A model generated the notes under the pieces. It worked only from the letters and a program-made list of their open reading frames with translations, did not search any database and was not told where the DNA came from. A program made the translations under genes and the position numbers. This document shows, one piece after another, positions 21,775 to 29,335 of a stretch of DNA of 64,000 nucleotides; the stretch's first letter is position 1, and every line of letters begins with the position of its first letter. The stretch spans positions 248,001 to 312,000 of the forward strand of contig NZ_JAOVZN010000003.1 in the NCBI RefSeq assembly GCF_025717045.1. Direction: 5' to 3'. The DNA is from Flavobacterium sp. SH_e (GTDB lineage: Bacteria; Bacteroidota; Bacteroidia; Flavobacteriales; Flavobacteriaceae).

Positions 21775-21808
21775 TTGACAAAATTTGCAAGTAAAATTTT
21801 TATGAAAT

Positions 21809-21844
21809 AAAAAAGCGTGAATTGATTAATTCACGCTTTTTTTT
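21809..21844. terminator. Bidirectional terminator between GH28 and the lactonase operon
   Basis: AAAAGCGTGAATT / AATTCACGCTTTT is a perfect stem flanked by A- and T-runs on both sides. It serves the converging GH28 (plus) and amidohydrolase (minus) transcripts. Confidence 0.9.
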
Positions 21845-21863
21845 ACAAATCTTAAATTAAGTA

Positions 21864-22700
21864 TTAGCCATTCAAACTATAGAAATAATTCGCATTCTCA
21901 AACCAAATTTTGTTCTGGTCTTCAATAGAAAACTTCGAAATATAATCTTCTAAAGTTTTTACCACTTCATTATAATCGGAAGCTACATTTAAAACTGGCC
22001 AATCTGAACCGAACATTAATTTATCAATCGAAAAGTTTTCGAAAATCACATCCAAATAGGGTTTTAAATCTTCTGGTTTCCAGTTTTTCCAATCAGCTTC
22101 TGTGACCATTCCTGAGATTTTGCACCAAACGTTATCGTATTTCGCAATTTCTTCGATTCCTTTTTTCCAAGAATCAATACTGCTTGATTTAATATCTGGT
22201 TTGGCAATATGGTCAATTACAAATTTTTGGTTTGGAAAATCTTTTACCAAACGTATTGCAGCTGGCAATTGACGTTCGAAAATTAAAATATCGTAAGTAT
22301 AATTAAATGTTTTTAAAGCTTTGATTCCTCTTCTGAATTCTGCTCCATCCATAAAATCATCCGCTTCACCTTGAACAACGTGCCTAAGACCTTTCAGCTT
22401 TTCTTGATCTGAAAAGAATTGCAAACGTTCTTCAATGTTTTCATTTCGTAAATCAATCCAACCTACAACTCCTTTTACGAAATCATTTTTAGAAGCTAAA
22501 TCCAATAAAAACTGAGTTTCTTCTTCTGATTGGCTTGCCTGAACTGCCACACAGCCTTCAAACTGATTAGACTTTAATAATGGCTCTAAATCTTCTGGAA
22601 GAAAATCTCTTTGGATATTCTGCATGGTTTCGTCGATCCAGCTGTCTCGAACAGGATCAAACTTCCAAAAATGCTGATGGGAATCTATTCTTTTACTCAT
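21864..22700 (-). CDS. Amidohydrolase-family sugar lactonase
   Basis: This 278-residue cytosolic TIM-barrel metal hydrolase belongs to the family of L-fuconolactonase and L-rhamnonolactonase (COG3618 type). The metal-binding start DSHQHFW (His8, His10) and the terminal motif MFGSDWPV (Asp near 243) are both present. It is expected to open a sugar 1,4- or 1,5-lactone to the aldonic acid. It is the last gene of the minus-strand SDR/dehydrogenase/FAH set, 6 bases after the SDR gene, and the context favours a deoxy-hexonolactone from L-fucose or L-rhamnose. Confidence 0.85.
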   Translation of the reverse strand: MSKRIDSHQHFWKFDPVRDSWIDETMQNIQRDFLPEDLEPLLKSNQFEGCVAVQASQSEEETQFLLDLASKNDFVKGVVGWIDLRNENIEERLQFFSDQEKLKGLRHVVQGEADDFMDGAEFRRGIKALKTFNYTYDILIFERQLPAAIRLVKDFPNQKFVIDHIAKPDIKSSSIDSWKKGIEEIAKYDNVWCKISGMVTEADWKNWKPEDLKPYLDVIFENFSIDKLMFGSDWPVLNVASDYNEVVKTLEDYISKFSIEDQNKIWFENANYFYSLNG

Positions 22701-22706
22701 AATTTC

Positions 22707-23504
22707 TTAGTTAACATCGCTGATTAAAGCGCGGTCTAAATGTACGTAACCTCCATCCACAAAAACAAATTGTCCCGTAGTATGCGATGATTTTTCAGAA
22801 ATGATAAAAAGTGCCGTATCTGCAATTTCTTCTGTTTTGGTCATTCGGCTTTCTAGTGGAATCGTTTTACTAATTTTTTTCAAGACCGCCTGTCCATCTG
22901 GTAATGTTTTAATCCAGTCTTCATAAGCAGGCGTATAACTTTCCGCAATAATTATCACATTCGAACGGATTCCGTACTGAATCAAATCGACAGCCCATTC
23001 TCTCGTTAAGCCCAAAACCCCGCCTTTCGCAGCAGCGTAACCCGAAGTTCCGCCCTGTCCAGTTAAGGCAACTTTTGAACCGATATTTAAAATATTTCCT
23101 TTGGATTCTTTTAAGTATGGAAGTGAATATTTAGCTAAAAGAAAATAACTTACCACATTCAATTTCAAAGAATTCATAAAATCCTCGTAGCTTGAATCTA
23201 ATCCTGCTCCGTCATTTACGCCAACATTATTAATTATGGCATCGATTCTTCCGTACTTAGCTCCAATTACTTTTACAGCGTTTTCTATTGCAAGAGGATC
23301 GGTTACATCAGTTTGTACAAACAGTGAATTTACTCCTCTTTTTTGAAGTCTTTCTACATATTCAAAACCTCTTGCATTTCTGTCAACCAAAACCGGAATT
23401 GCACCTTCATCTGCCAATCGGTTAACGATCGTTTCTCCGATACTGCCTTCTTTTCCAGCTGAACCAGAAACGACAACTATTTTATTTTTTAAGTTTAAAT
23501 CCAT
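22707..23504 (-). CDS. Short-chain dehydrogenase/reductase (SDR)
   Basis: This is a classical SDR of 265 residues. The nucleotide loop reads VSGSAGKEGSIGE (residues 12-24), a longer variant of TGxxxGIG. The catalytic triad is Ser143 (NIGSKVA), Tyr156 and Lys160 (YAAAK), and the NNVG motif is at 92-95. In the neighbouring L-fucose/L-rhamnose pathways an SDR oxidises either the free sugar to its lactone or the 2-keto-3-deoxy acid to the diketo acid; both roles remain possible. It lies 6 bases upstream of the lactonase gene and downstream of the zinc dehydrogenase after a repeat-bearing gap. Confidence 0.85.
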   Translation of the reverse strand: MDLNLKNKIVVVSGSAGKEGSIGETIVNRLADEGAIPVLVDRNARGFEYVERLQKRGVNSLFVQTDVTDPLAIENAVKVIGAKYGRIDAIINNVGVNDGAGLDSSYEDFMNSLKLNVVSYFLLAKYSLPYLKESKGNILNIGSKVALTGQGGTSGYAAAKGGVLGLTREWAVDLIQYGIRSNVIIIAESYTPAYEDWIKTLPDGQAVLKKISKTIPLESRMTKTEEIADTALFIISEKSSHTTGQFVFVDGGYVHLDRALISDVN

Positions 23505-23517
23505 TTCTTTTTTGTGT

Positions 23518-23622
23518 TAGATGTGATTTGTAAGATGTGAAAAGTGAAATACATTCAACTTAAACTTGCACACATTTCACTAATAACTTTTCACTAATAA
23601 CTAATAACTAATAACTAATTAC
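23518..23622. repeat. Intergenic repeat with TAATAACTA units and GTGAAAA/TTTTCAC arms
   Basis: AGATGTGAAAAGTGAAAT on the left pairs with ACATTTCACTAATAACTTTTCAC on the right, which is followed by tandem CTAATAACTAATAACTAATA units. It lies between the zinc dehydrogenase stop and the SDR start. Confidence 0.6.
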
Positions 23623-24632
23623 TCTATTTCAATCAACGCCTTGATTACATTATTCTTCGGATCAATCAAATTCCCGAAATCAGTAATCATTTCATCAAAA
23701 CTTGTTCTGTGAGTGATATATTTCTTAGGGTCAATTTTTCCTTCTTTCAGACATTTCATTACATATTCAAAATCTTCAATTGTTGCATTTCGGCTGCTCA
23801 TTAAAGTCGATTCTCTTTTGTGGAAATCAGGATGACTGAAACTCAATTCGCCTTTTTGAAGTCCGACCAAAACAAATCTTCCGCCATGTGAAATATAATT
23901 AAAAGCACTGTTCATCACTTTCTGATTTCCAGTTGCGTCAATTACTACATTTGCCATATCTCCGTTTGTTAATTCAGCTAATTTTTGAGCAACATCATCG
24001 TTCAACGGGTTAATCGTTTCGTCTGCTTGTAACTGTTCTTTACAGAAATTCAATCTATAATCGTTAATATCCATTACGATTACTTTTGCGCCCGCGATTT
24101 TTGCAAACTGAATCAAACCAATTCCGATTGGTCCTGCTCCCATTACCAAAACGGTGTCCGTTGGTTTTACAGCTGCTCTTCTAACGCCGTGTGCAGCAAT
24201 TGCTAATGGTTCAACCAAAGCCAATTCATCATAATCTAAACCTTGACCGTGCAGTAAATATTGTTCTGGAATCGAAACATATTCAGCCATTCCGCCATCA
24301 ATATGAACTCCGAAAACTTTAATATTTACACAACAATTCGTCAATCCGTTTCGGCACGCAACACATTTTCCGCAGTTGAAATACGGAATAAAAGTTACTT
24401 TATCACCAGGTTTAAAACCTGCAGCATTTCCTTTTACATACTCAGCCGCCAATTCGTGGCCTAAAATTCTTGGATATTCAAAATAAGGCTGAGTTCCGCC
24501 AAAAGCGTGAATATCAGTTCCGCAGATTCCGATTCTTTTAATTTTCAATAAAACTTCGCCCTCTTTTGGTTCTGGAATACTGGTTTCTTTTAGTAGAAAT
24601 TCCTGCGGTTTTTCGCAAACAATATATTTCAT
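23619..24632 (-). CDS. Zinc-dependent medium-chain alcohol dehydrogenase
   Basis: This 337-residue MDR protein has GICGTD (catalytic-zinc Cys37) and GHE (His59, Glu60). Structural-zinc cysteines are at 87, 90, 93 and 100/101 (FNCGKCVACRNGLTNCC), and a Rossmann motif GAGPIGIG sits near residue 170. It belongs with sorbitol, threonine and L-galactonate-5-dehydrogenase-like enzymes and probably oxidises a sugar or sugar acid with NAD(P). It lies 18 bases downstream of the FAH gene in the same operon. In the non-phosphorylative scheme it could supply one of the two oxidation steps, with the SDR supplying the other. Confidence 0.85.
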   Translation of the reverse strand: MKYIVCEKPQEFLLKETSIPEPKEGEVLLKIKRIGICGTDIHAFGGTQPYFEYPRILGHELAAEYVKGNAAGFKPGDKVTFIPYFNCGKCVACRNGLTNCCVNIKVFGVHIDGGMAEYVSIPEQYLLHGQGLDYDELALVEPLAIAAHGVRRAAVKPTDTVLVMGAGPIGIGLIQFAKIAGAKVIVMDINDYRLNFCKEQLQADETINPLNDDVAQKLAELTNGDMANVVIDATGNQKVMNSAFNYISHGGRFVLVGLQKGELSFSHPDFHKRESTLMSSRNATIEDFEYVMKCLKEGKIDPKKYITHRTSFDEMITDFGNLIDPKNNVIKALIEIE

Positions 24633-24650
24633 TTTATACTTTCTTAAATT

Positions 24651-25505
24651 TTATTTTTGATATGCTACAGCTTTTTGTCTGCTTGTTCCTAAACCTTCAA
24701 TTCCAAGCTCAATAACATCACCCGCTTTAATATAAATTGGATCAGGTTTTATTCCTAAACCAACTCCTGGAGGCGTTCCTGTACTAATGATATCACCCGG
24801 AAGCAAAGTCATAAACTGACTTAAATAATGCACTAAATAAGGAATTTTGAAAACTAAATTTAAGGTATTACTGTCTTGGTATTTTTTACCGTTTACCGTC
24901 AGCCACATCTTCAAATTGTCAACATCAGCGATTTCGTCTTTCGTAGCCAAAAATGGTCCAAGAGGCGCAAAAGTATCGCTTCCTTTTCCTTTTGCCCATT
25001 GTCCACCACGCTCTAATTGAAATGCTCTTTCGCTGTAATCATTCAATAAAGCATAACCAGCAACATAATCTAAAGCTTCTGCTTCTTCAACATAACTTGC
25101 TTTTTTACCAACGATAAAAGCCAATTCCACTTCCCAGTCTGTTTTTTCGCTATTCTTTGGAATAATCAAATCATCGTCTGGCCCGCACAAAGAAGTTGTC
25201 GATTTAAAGAAAATAATAGGTTCTGTAGGAATTGGAGCATTTGTTTCTTTACAATGATCGATATAATTTAATCCAATACAGATAATTTTTGAAGGTCTTG
25301 CCACTGGTGAACCCAAACGTACCGAAGGATCCACTTCTGGTAAAGTTGGATTGCTTTCTAATGCTTTTTGCAGTTTTTCTAATCCGTTTTCTTCAAAGAA
25401 ATTTTCGTTAAAATCGGTTACAATCGAAGAAACATCATATCTCTTTTCTCCAATTAAAACTCCAGGTTTCTCTTTTCCGATTTCTCCAAAACGTATTAAT
25501 TTCAT
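24651..25505 (-). CDS. Fumarylacetoacetate hydrolase-family diketo-acid hydrolase
   Basis: This 284-residue cytosolic FAH-fold enzyme has FKSTTSLCGPDDDLIIP (about 109-125) and the metal-binding motif DWEVELAFIVG (Glu, Glu), followed by GYALLNDYSER. The closest functional match I know is 2,4-diketo-3-deoxy-L-fuconate / L-rhamnonate hydrolase, which yields pyruvate and L-lactate. It is the first gene of the minus-strand operon, followed by the zinc dehydrogenase, SDR and lactonase. No enolase-superfamily aldonate dehydratase, the step expected between lactonase and diketo acid, is in the window. Acylpyruvase is an alternative activity. Confidence 0.8.
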   Translation of the reverse strand: MKLIRFGEIGKEKPGVLIGEKRYDVSSIVTDFNENFFEENGLEKLQKALESNPTLPEVDPSVRLGSPVARPSKIICIGLNYIDHCKETNAPIPTEPIIFFKSTTSLCGPDDDLIIPKNSEKTDWEVELAFIVGKKASYVEEAEALDYVAGYALLNDYSERAFQLERGGQWAKGKGSDTFAPLGPFLATKDEIADVDNLKMWLTVNGKKYQDSNTLNLVFKIPYLVHYLSQFMTLLPGDIISTGTPPGVGLGIKPDPIYIKAGDVIELGIEGLGTSRQKAVAYQK

Positions 25506-25648
25506 AATCGTATATTTTTATTGTTAGTTTATTTTTTCGATGAAAGGGCTTCACCATGATTTCATTTTACAAGATCTTTTACTATTTACTAATTCAAAAT
25601 TTGCTAAAAAAGCTAAAGCAAACATAATAAATGTAAAAATTACAATTA

Positions 25649-25656
25649 CAAAAGTA
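25649..25656 (-). promoter_or_regulatory. -7 element of the FAH/ADH/SDR/lactonase operon
   Basis: The minus strand reads TACTTTTG, fitting TAnnTTTG, about 145 bases upstream of the FAH start. At the -33 position TCG stands in place of TTG. The same octamer and downstream sequence occur at the plus-strand promoter. Confidence 0.5.
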
Positions 25657-25744
25657 AATTTTAAAAATTAATATCCGAGATATATTTCAGATTCTGACTA
25701 TAAAAATGATCAAACTTTAATAAATTATAACATTTTTTAAACGA

Positions 25745-25761
25745 TTTGTAAAAATTATAGC
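25745..25761 (+). promoter_or_regulatory. 17-base element shared with the beta-helix gene
   Basis: TTTGTAAAAATTATAGC is identical to the minus strand of 19614-19630. It is about 70 bases upstream of the plus-strand promoter here. The function is inferred only from conservation between two loci. Confidence 0.5.
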
Positions 25762-25810
25762 ACTATTTATCACTTAATGTAAAAAAGATTTCTTAAAAAT
25801 AAATGATTTC

Positions 25811-25882
25811 TTGTTCATGTCAATCTTATTCCTACTTTTGTAATTGTGATTTTTACATTTATTAATACAATCGATTACATTA
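25811..25882 (+). promoter_or_regulatory. Promoter and downstream LacI-type operator of the SBP/CaiB operon
   Basis: TTG (25811-25813), a 19-base spacer and TACTTTTG (25833-25840) fit the Bacteroidota promoter pattern. About 30 bases downstream, AATCGATTACATTA (25869-25882) repeats the right side of the operator upstream of GH28. The left half here is ACAATCG and not GTAATCG, so the palindrome is imperfect. The position suggests a repressor acting as a roadblock. Confidence 0.65.
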
Positions 25883-25901
25883 TCAAAAATCCCTATATAA
25901 A

Positions 25902-27050
25902 ATGATAAAATTAAAAGGCATAACTTGGAACCATACAAGAGGTTTGCTTCCTATGGTTGCCACATCGCAGCGTTTTACCGAACTACATCCTGATGTTGAA
26001 ATTTCTTGGGAGAAAAGAAGCTTACAAGAATTTGCAGATGCCTCTATCGAAGACTTAGCCAAAAGATTTGATTTATTGGTAATCGATCATCCTTGGACAG
26101 GTTTTGGAGCGCAAACTAAAGCGATTCTTCCATTATCTGATTATTTATCAAACGAATATATTAAAGACCAAGAATTTAATACGGTTGGAAAATCGTACGG
26201 AAGTTATGTTTTTCACGATAAATTATGGGCGCTTCCTATTGATGCAGCAACTCCGGTTGCCTCTGCCCGCTTGGATCTTTTGGAAAAAAACAATTTAGAA
26301 GTTCCTAAAACTTATGACGATTTATTAGCATTGGCAAAAAAAGGTTTAGTTGCTTTTGCTGGAATTCCCGTAGATGTTTTAATGAGTTTTTACATGTTTT
26401 GCTGTAGTTTGGGTGAAGCTCCTTTTCTTTCTGAAGAAAAAATAATTTCTGAAACTACAGGAATTAAAGCGCTTCAAATGTTTAGAGAATTAGCACAATT
26501 AATTGATCCTGCAAACTTTAGTCGTAACCCTATTCAGGTTTATGAGGCGATGGTCAATTCAGATGAAATTGCTTATTGCCCTTTTGCTTATGGTTATTCT
26601 AACTATTCTCGCATTGGCTACAGCCGTAAACTTTTACATTTTTATGATTTAGTAAGTCTAAATAATAATCCTATGATTTCTTCTTTGGGAGGAACTGGTT
26701 TGGCTGTTTCTTCATTCAGCGAACATATTGAAACTGCCATAAAGTATGCCGAATTTACGTGTTCATCACAGATTCAGCAGAATATTTATACCGATAATGG
26801 TGGTCAGCCAGGACATTTGCAAGCTTGGAAAAGCGAAAGAATAAATGGTGTAACACACGATTATTTCAAAAATACACTTCCTGCTTTAGAGCGCGCTTTC
26901 CTTCGTCCGAGATATTATGGTCACATGTATTTCCAAGATCATGCTGGAGATGTGGTTCGTAATTATTTGATGAATGGCGGAGACGAATTGAAAGTTTTGG
27001 AAGAAATGAATTCGCTTTACGCGGAATCTCTAAAAATCCAGACCGTATGA
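25902..27050 (+). CDS. Solute-binding-protein-like protein without signal peptide (1)
   Basis: This 382-residue protein resembles family 1 extracellular solute-binding proteins: RFTELHPDVEISWEKRSLQ near residues 23-41 and alternating lobes with LWALPIDAATPVASARLDLL. Yet its N-terminus (MIKLKGITWNHTRGLLPMVA) has no signal peptide or lipobox, and no upstream in-frame extension reaches one, so it should stay in the cytosol. No ABC permease or ATPase gene is nearby. It overlaps the first CoA-transferase by ATGA, so co-translation is expected. I do not know the function; a cytosolic binding partner or an enzyme built on the periplasmic-binding fold are both possible. Confidence 0.8.
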   Translation: MIKLKGITWNHTRGLLPMVATSQRFTELHPDVEISWEKRSLQEFADASIEDLAKRFDLLVIDHPWTGFGAQTKAILPLSDYLSNEYIKDQEFNTVGKSYGSYVFHDKLWALPIDAATPVASARLDLLEKNNLEVPKTYDDLLALAKKGLVAFAGIPVDVLMSFYMFCCSLGEAPFLSEEKIISETTGIKALQMFRELAQLIDPANFSRNPIQVYEAMVNSDEIAYCPFAYGYSNYSRIGYSRKLLHFYDLVSLNNNPMISSLGGTGLAVSSFSEHIETAIKYAEFTCSSQIQQNIYTDNGGQPGHLQAWKSERINGVTHDYFKNTLPALERAFLRPRYYGHMYFQDHAGDVVRNYLMNGGDELKVLEEMNSLYAESLKIQTV

Positions 27051-28198
27051 GACCTTTAGAAGGATTAATTGTTCTGGAATTCTGTCAGTTTCTTGCAGGA
27101 CCTTCAGCTGGATTAAAACTAGCCGATTTGGGCGCACGCGTCATCAAAATCGAACGTCCTGTAAAAGGAGAAGCTTGCAGACAATTGAGCATCAAAGATT
27201 TATTTGTTGACGACAGCAGTTTGCTTTTTCATACCATAAACCGAAATAAAGAATCTTTTGCAGCCGATTTAAAAAATCCTGATGATTTGATTTTAATTAA
27301 AAAATTAATCGAAAAGGCTGATATTATGACACATAATTTCAGACCCGGGGTAATGGAAAAAATCGGTTTAGATTTTAAAAATACTTTGGCTATTAATCCG
27401 CAGATTATTTACGGAACGATTACAGGTTACGGAAATGAAGGTCCGTGGGCAAAAAAACCGGGACAAGATTTATTGCTACAATCACTTTCTGGATTAAGCT
27501 GGCTGAGCGGGCGCAAAAGTCAAGGTCCAGTTCCTTTTGGTTTGGCTGTAGCCGATTTAATGTGCGGAAATCATTTTGTACAGGGAATCTTAACAGCACT
27601 TTTAAAAAGGGCCAAAACTAAAAAAGGCGTTTTGGTCGAAGTCAGTTTACTAGAATCTATTCTAGATGTACAGTTTGAAGCGATTACTTCTTTCTTAAAT
27701 GATGGCGGTCAATTACCTGAACGCGGCGATATTAAAGGAAGTGCACATGCTTTTTTAAGTGCTCCTTATGGTGTTTACCAAACACAAGATGGCTATTTAT
27801 CTCTTGCAATGGGAGATTTACTTTTTATTGGAAAAACTTTAGGTTTAGATTTAAACGCTTTCGCGGATAAACATCTTTGGTTTGAAAAAAGAGATGAAAT
27901 CAGAACGATTTTGAGCGAAAGAATTCAAACCCAAGCTTCTGATTATTGGATTGAAATATTACAGAAAGAAGGTATTTGGTGCGGAAAAGTTTTCAATTAC
28001 GAAGAACTAGACAATCAGCCTTTTGTAAATGAATTACAATTGAAACAAACCGTAAAAAATACCGAAGGTGAAACTTTAGTTACAACGAGAAGTCCGATTC
28101 AGTTGGATGGTGAGATTTTATTAAGCGAAAAAGCTGCTCCAAAAGTAGGACAAGATAATTTGAATATACACGAACAATTTTTAAACAGCCAGAAATGA
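27047..28198 (+). CDS. CaiB/BaiF class III CoA-transferase (first of pair)
   Basis: This 383-residue protein begins with the family signature FLAGPSAGLKLADLGARVIK and has the conserved NRNKESFAADLK (65-76) and HNFRPGVMEKIGL (96-108) segments. The catalytic aspartate expected near position 169 in formyl-CoA transferase is Asp170, in GLAVADLMCG. These enzymes move CoA from a donor thioester to a carboxylic acid. It overlaps both neighbours by 4 bases. The downstream gene is a clear paralogue aligned without gaps to about residue 130. The acid substrate is unknown; context suggests a sugar-derived acid. Confidence 0.9.
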   Translation: MRPLEGLIVLEFCQFLAGPSAGLKLADLGARVIKIERPVKGEACRQLSIKDLFVDDSSLLFHTINRNKESFAADLKNPDDLILIKKLIEKADIMTHNFRPGVMEKIGLDFKNTLAINPQIIYGTITGYGNEGPWAKKPGQDLLLQSLSGLSWLSGRKSQGPVPFGLAVADLMCGNHFVQGILTALLKRAKTKKGVLVEVSLLESILDVQFEAITSFLNDGGQLPERGDIKGSAHAFLSAPYGVYQTQDGYLSLAMGDLLFIGKTLGLDLNAFADKHLWFEKRDEIRTILSERIQTQASDYWIEILQKEGIWCGKVFNYEELDNQPFVNELQLKQTVKNTEGETLVTTRSPIQLDGEILLSEKAAPKVGQDNLNIHEQFLNSQK

Positions 28199-29334
28199 AG
28201 CCTTTAGAAGATTATTTAATTGTAGATTTCAGCCAGTTTCTTTCGGGTCCGTCGGCGAGTTTGCGCTTGGCAGATTTGGGAGCGCGCGTGATAAAAATTG
28301 AAAAACCAGGAACGGGAGATATTTGCCGTACTTTATATACTTCTGATTTGATTATGAACGGTGAATCGTCAGTTTTTCATACCATCAACAGAAACAAAGA
28401 ATCTTTTGCCATTGATTTTAAACAGCCAGAGGAACTTCAAAAACTAAAAAAATTATTAACCAAAGCCGATGTTGTGATGCATAATTTCAGACCTGGAGTT
28501 ATGGAACGAATTGGTTTGAGTTATGAAGAGGTAAAAAGCATTAATCCAAATGTGATTTATGGCTCGATTTCTGGTTTTGGAGAACATCCTGACTTGAAAG
28601 ATTTACCAGGTCAGGATTTGCTTTTACAATCTTTAACGGCTTTAACTTGGCTAAGCGGAAATCAAGAAGATGGTCCAGTCCCAATGGGATTGTCGATTGT
28701 AGATATGCTTGCCGGAGCGCATTTGGCTCAAGGAATTTTAGCTGCTTTATACAGAAAAGCAACTCATAATATTGGAGCGCAAATTCAAGTCAGTATGCTC
28801 GAATCGGCATTTGATTTTCAGTTTGAAACGATTACCACTTATTTTAATGACGGAGGCGAATTACCTATTCGAACCAAAACCAATAACGCTCACGCTTATT
28901 TAGGAGCACCATACGGAATTTACAAAACTAAAAACGGTTATCTAGCACTAGCAATGGGCTCGATTCCTGTTTTGGCTTCTTTGCTAAAATGCGACGCTTT
29001 ATTACAGTTTCCTGAAAATAAATTTACACTTAGAGACGAAATCAAAAATATACTTGCAGAGCATTTGCAAACGCAGGAAACACAATTTTGGTTGGATATT
29101 TTAGAACCCGCAGACATTTGGTGTGCAGGAGTTTTAAACTATCAACAGTTATTTACTGAAGATGGATTTAAGGTTTTGAATTTTACGCAGCAAGTCGAAA
29201 TGCTAGACGGCTACATATATAAAACAACACGCTGTCCGATAAAAATTGATGGCGAATATTTGACTTCTGATAAAGGTTCTCCAAAATTAGGGCAAGACAA
29301 CGAGAAAATTATTAAAGAATTTATAGACTGCTAA
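28195..29334 (+). CDS. CaiB/BaiF class III CoA-transferase (second of pair)
   Basis: This is a 379-residue paralogue of the preceding protein, with FLSGPSASLRLADLGARVIK, NRNKESFAIDFK and HNFRPGVMERIGL in the same places. Asp170 (GLSIVDMLAG) is retained, so both members look catalytically competent. The tandem pair could form a heterodimer (class III transferases are interlocked dimers) or act on two acids. Its gene overlaps the first by ATGA and is followed after one base by the second solute-binding-like gene. Confidence 0.9.
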   Translation: MKPLEDYLIVDFSQFLSGPSASLRLADLGARVIKIEKPGTGDICRTLYTSDLIMNGESSVFHTINRNKESFAIDFKQPEELQKLKKLLTKADVVMHNFRPGVMERIGLSYEEVKSINPNVIYGSISGFGEHPDLKDLPGQDLLLQSLTALTWLSGNQEDGPVPMGLSIVDMLAGAHLAQGILAALYRKATHNIGAQIQVSMLESAFDFQFETITTYFNDGGELPIRTKTNNAHAYLGAPYGIYKTKNGYLALAMGSIPVLASLLKCDALLQFPENKFTLRDEIKNILAEHLQTQETQFWLDILEPADIWCAGVLNYQQLFTEDGFKVLNFTQQVEMLDGYIYKTTRCPIKIDGEYLTSDKGSPKLGQDNEKIIKEFIDC

Positions 29335-29335
29335 A

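Larger units (their letters stand above)
25625..25864. repeat. Inverted 32-base repeat spanning the two divergent promoters
   Basis: Plus 25833-25864 and the reverse complement of 25625-25656 agree at 31 of 32 positions. Both begin with TACTTTTG and end TTTTTACATTTATTA. Each arm therefore carries the -7 element and about 24 bases downstream of it, so both operons start with the same leader sequence. Confidence 0.8.
25506..25901. other. Divergent control region between the FAH and SBP operons
   Basis: There are no genes. The region contains a minus-strand promoter candidate (25649-25656), the 17-base shared element (25745-25761), a plus-strand promoter (25811-25840) and a LacI-type operator (25869-25882). 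It also contains the two arms of a 32-base near-perfect inverted repeat (25625-25656 and 25833-25864, one mismatch). Confidence 0.75.
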
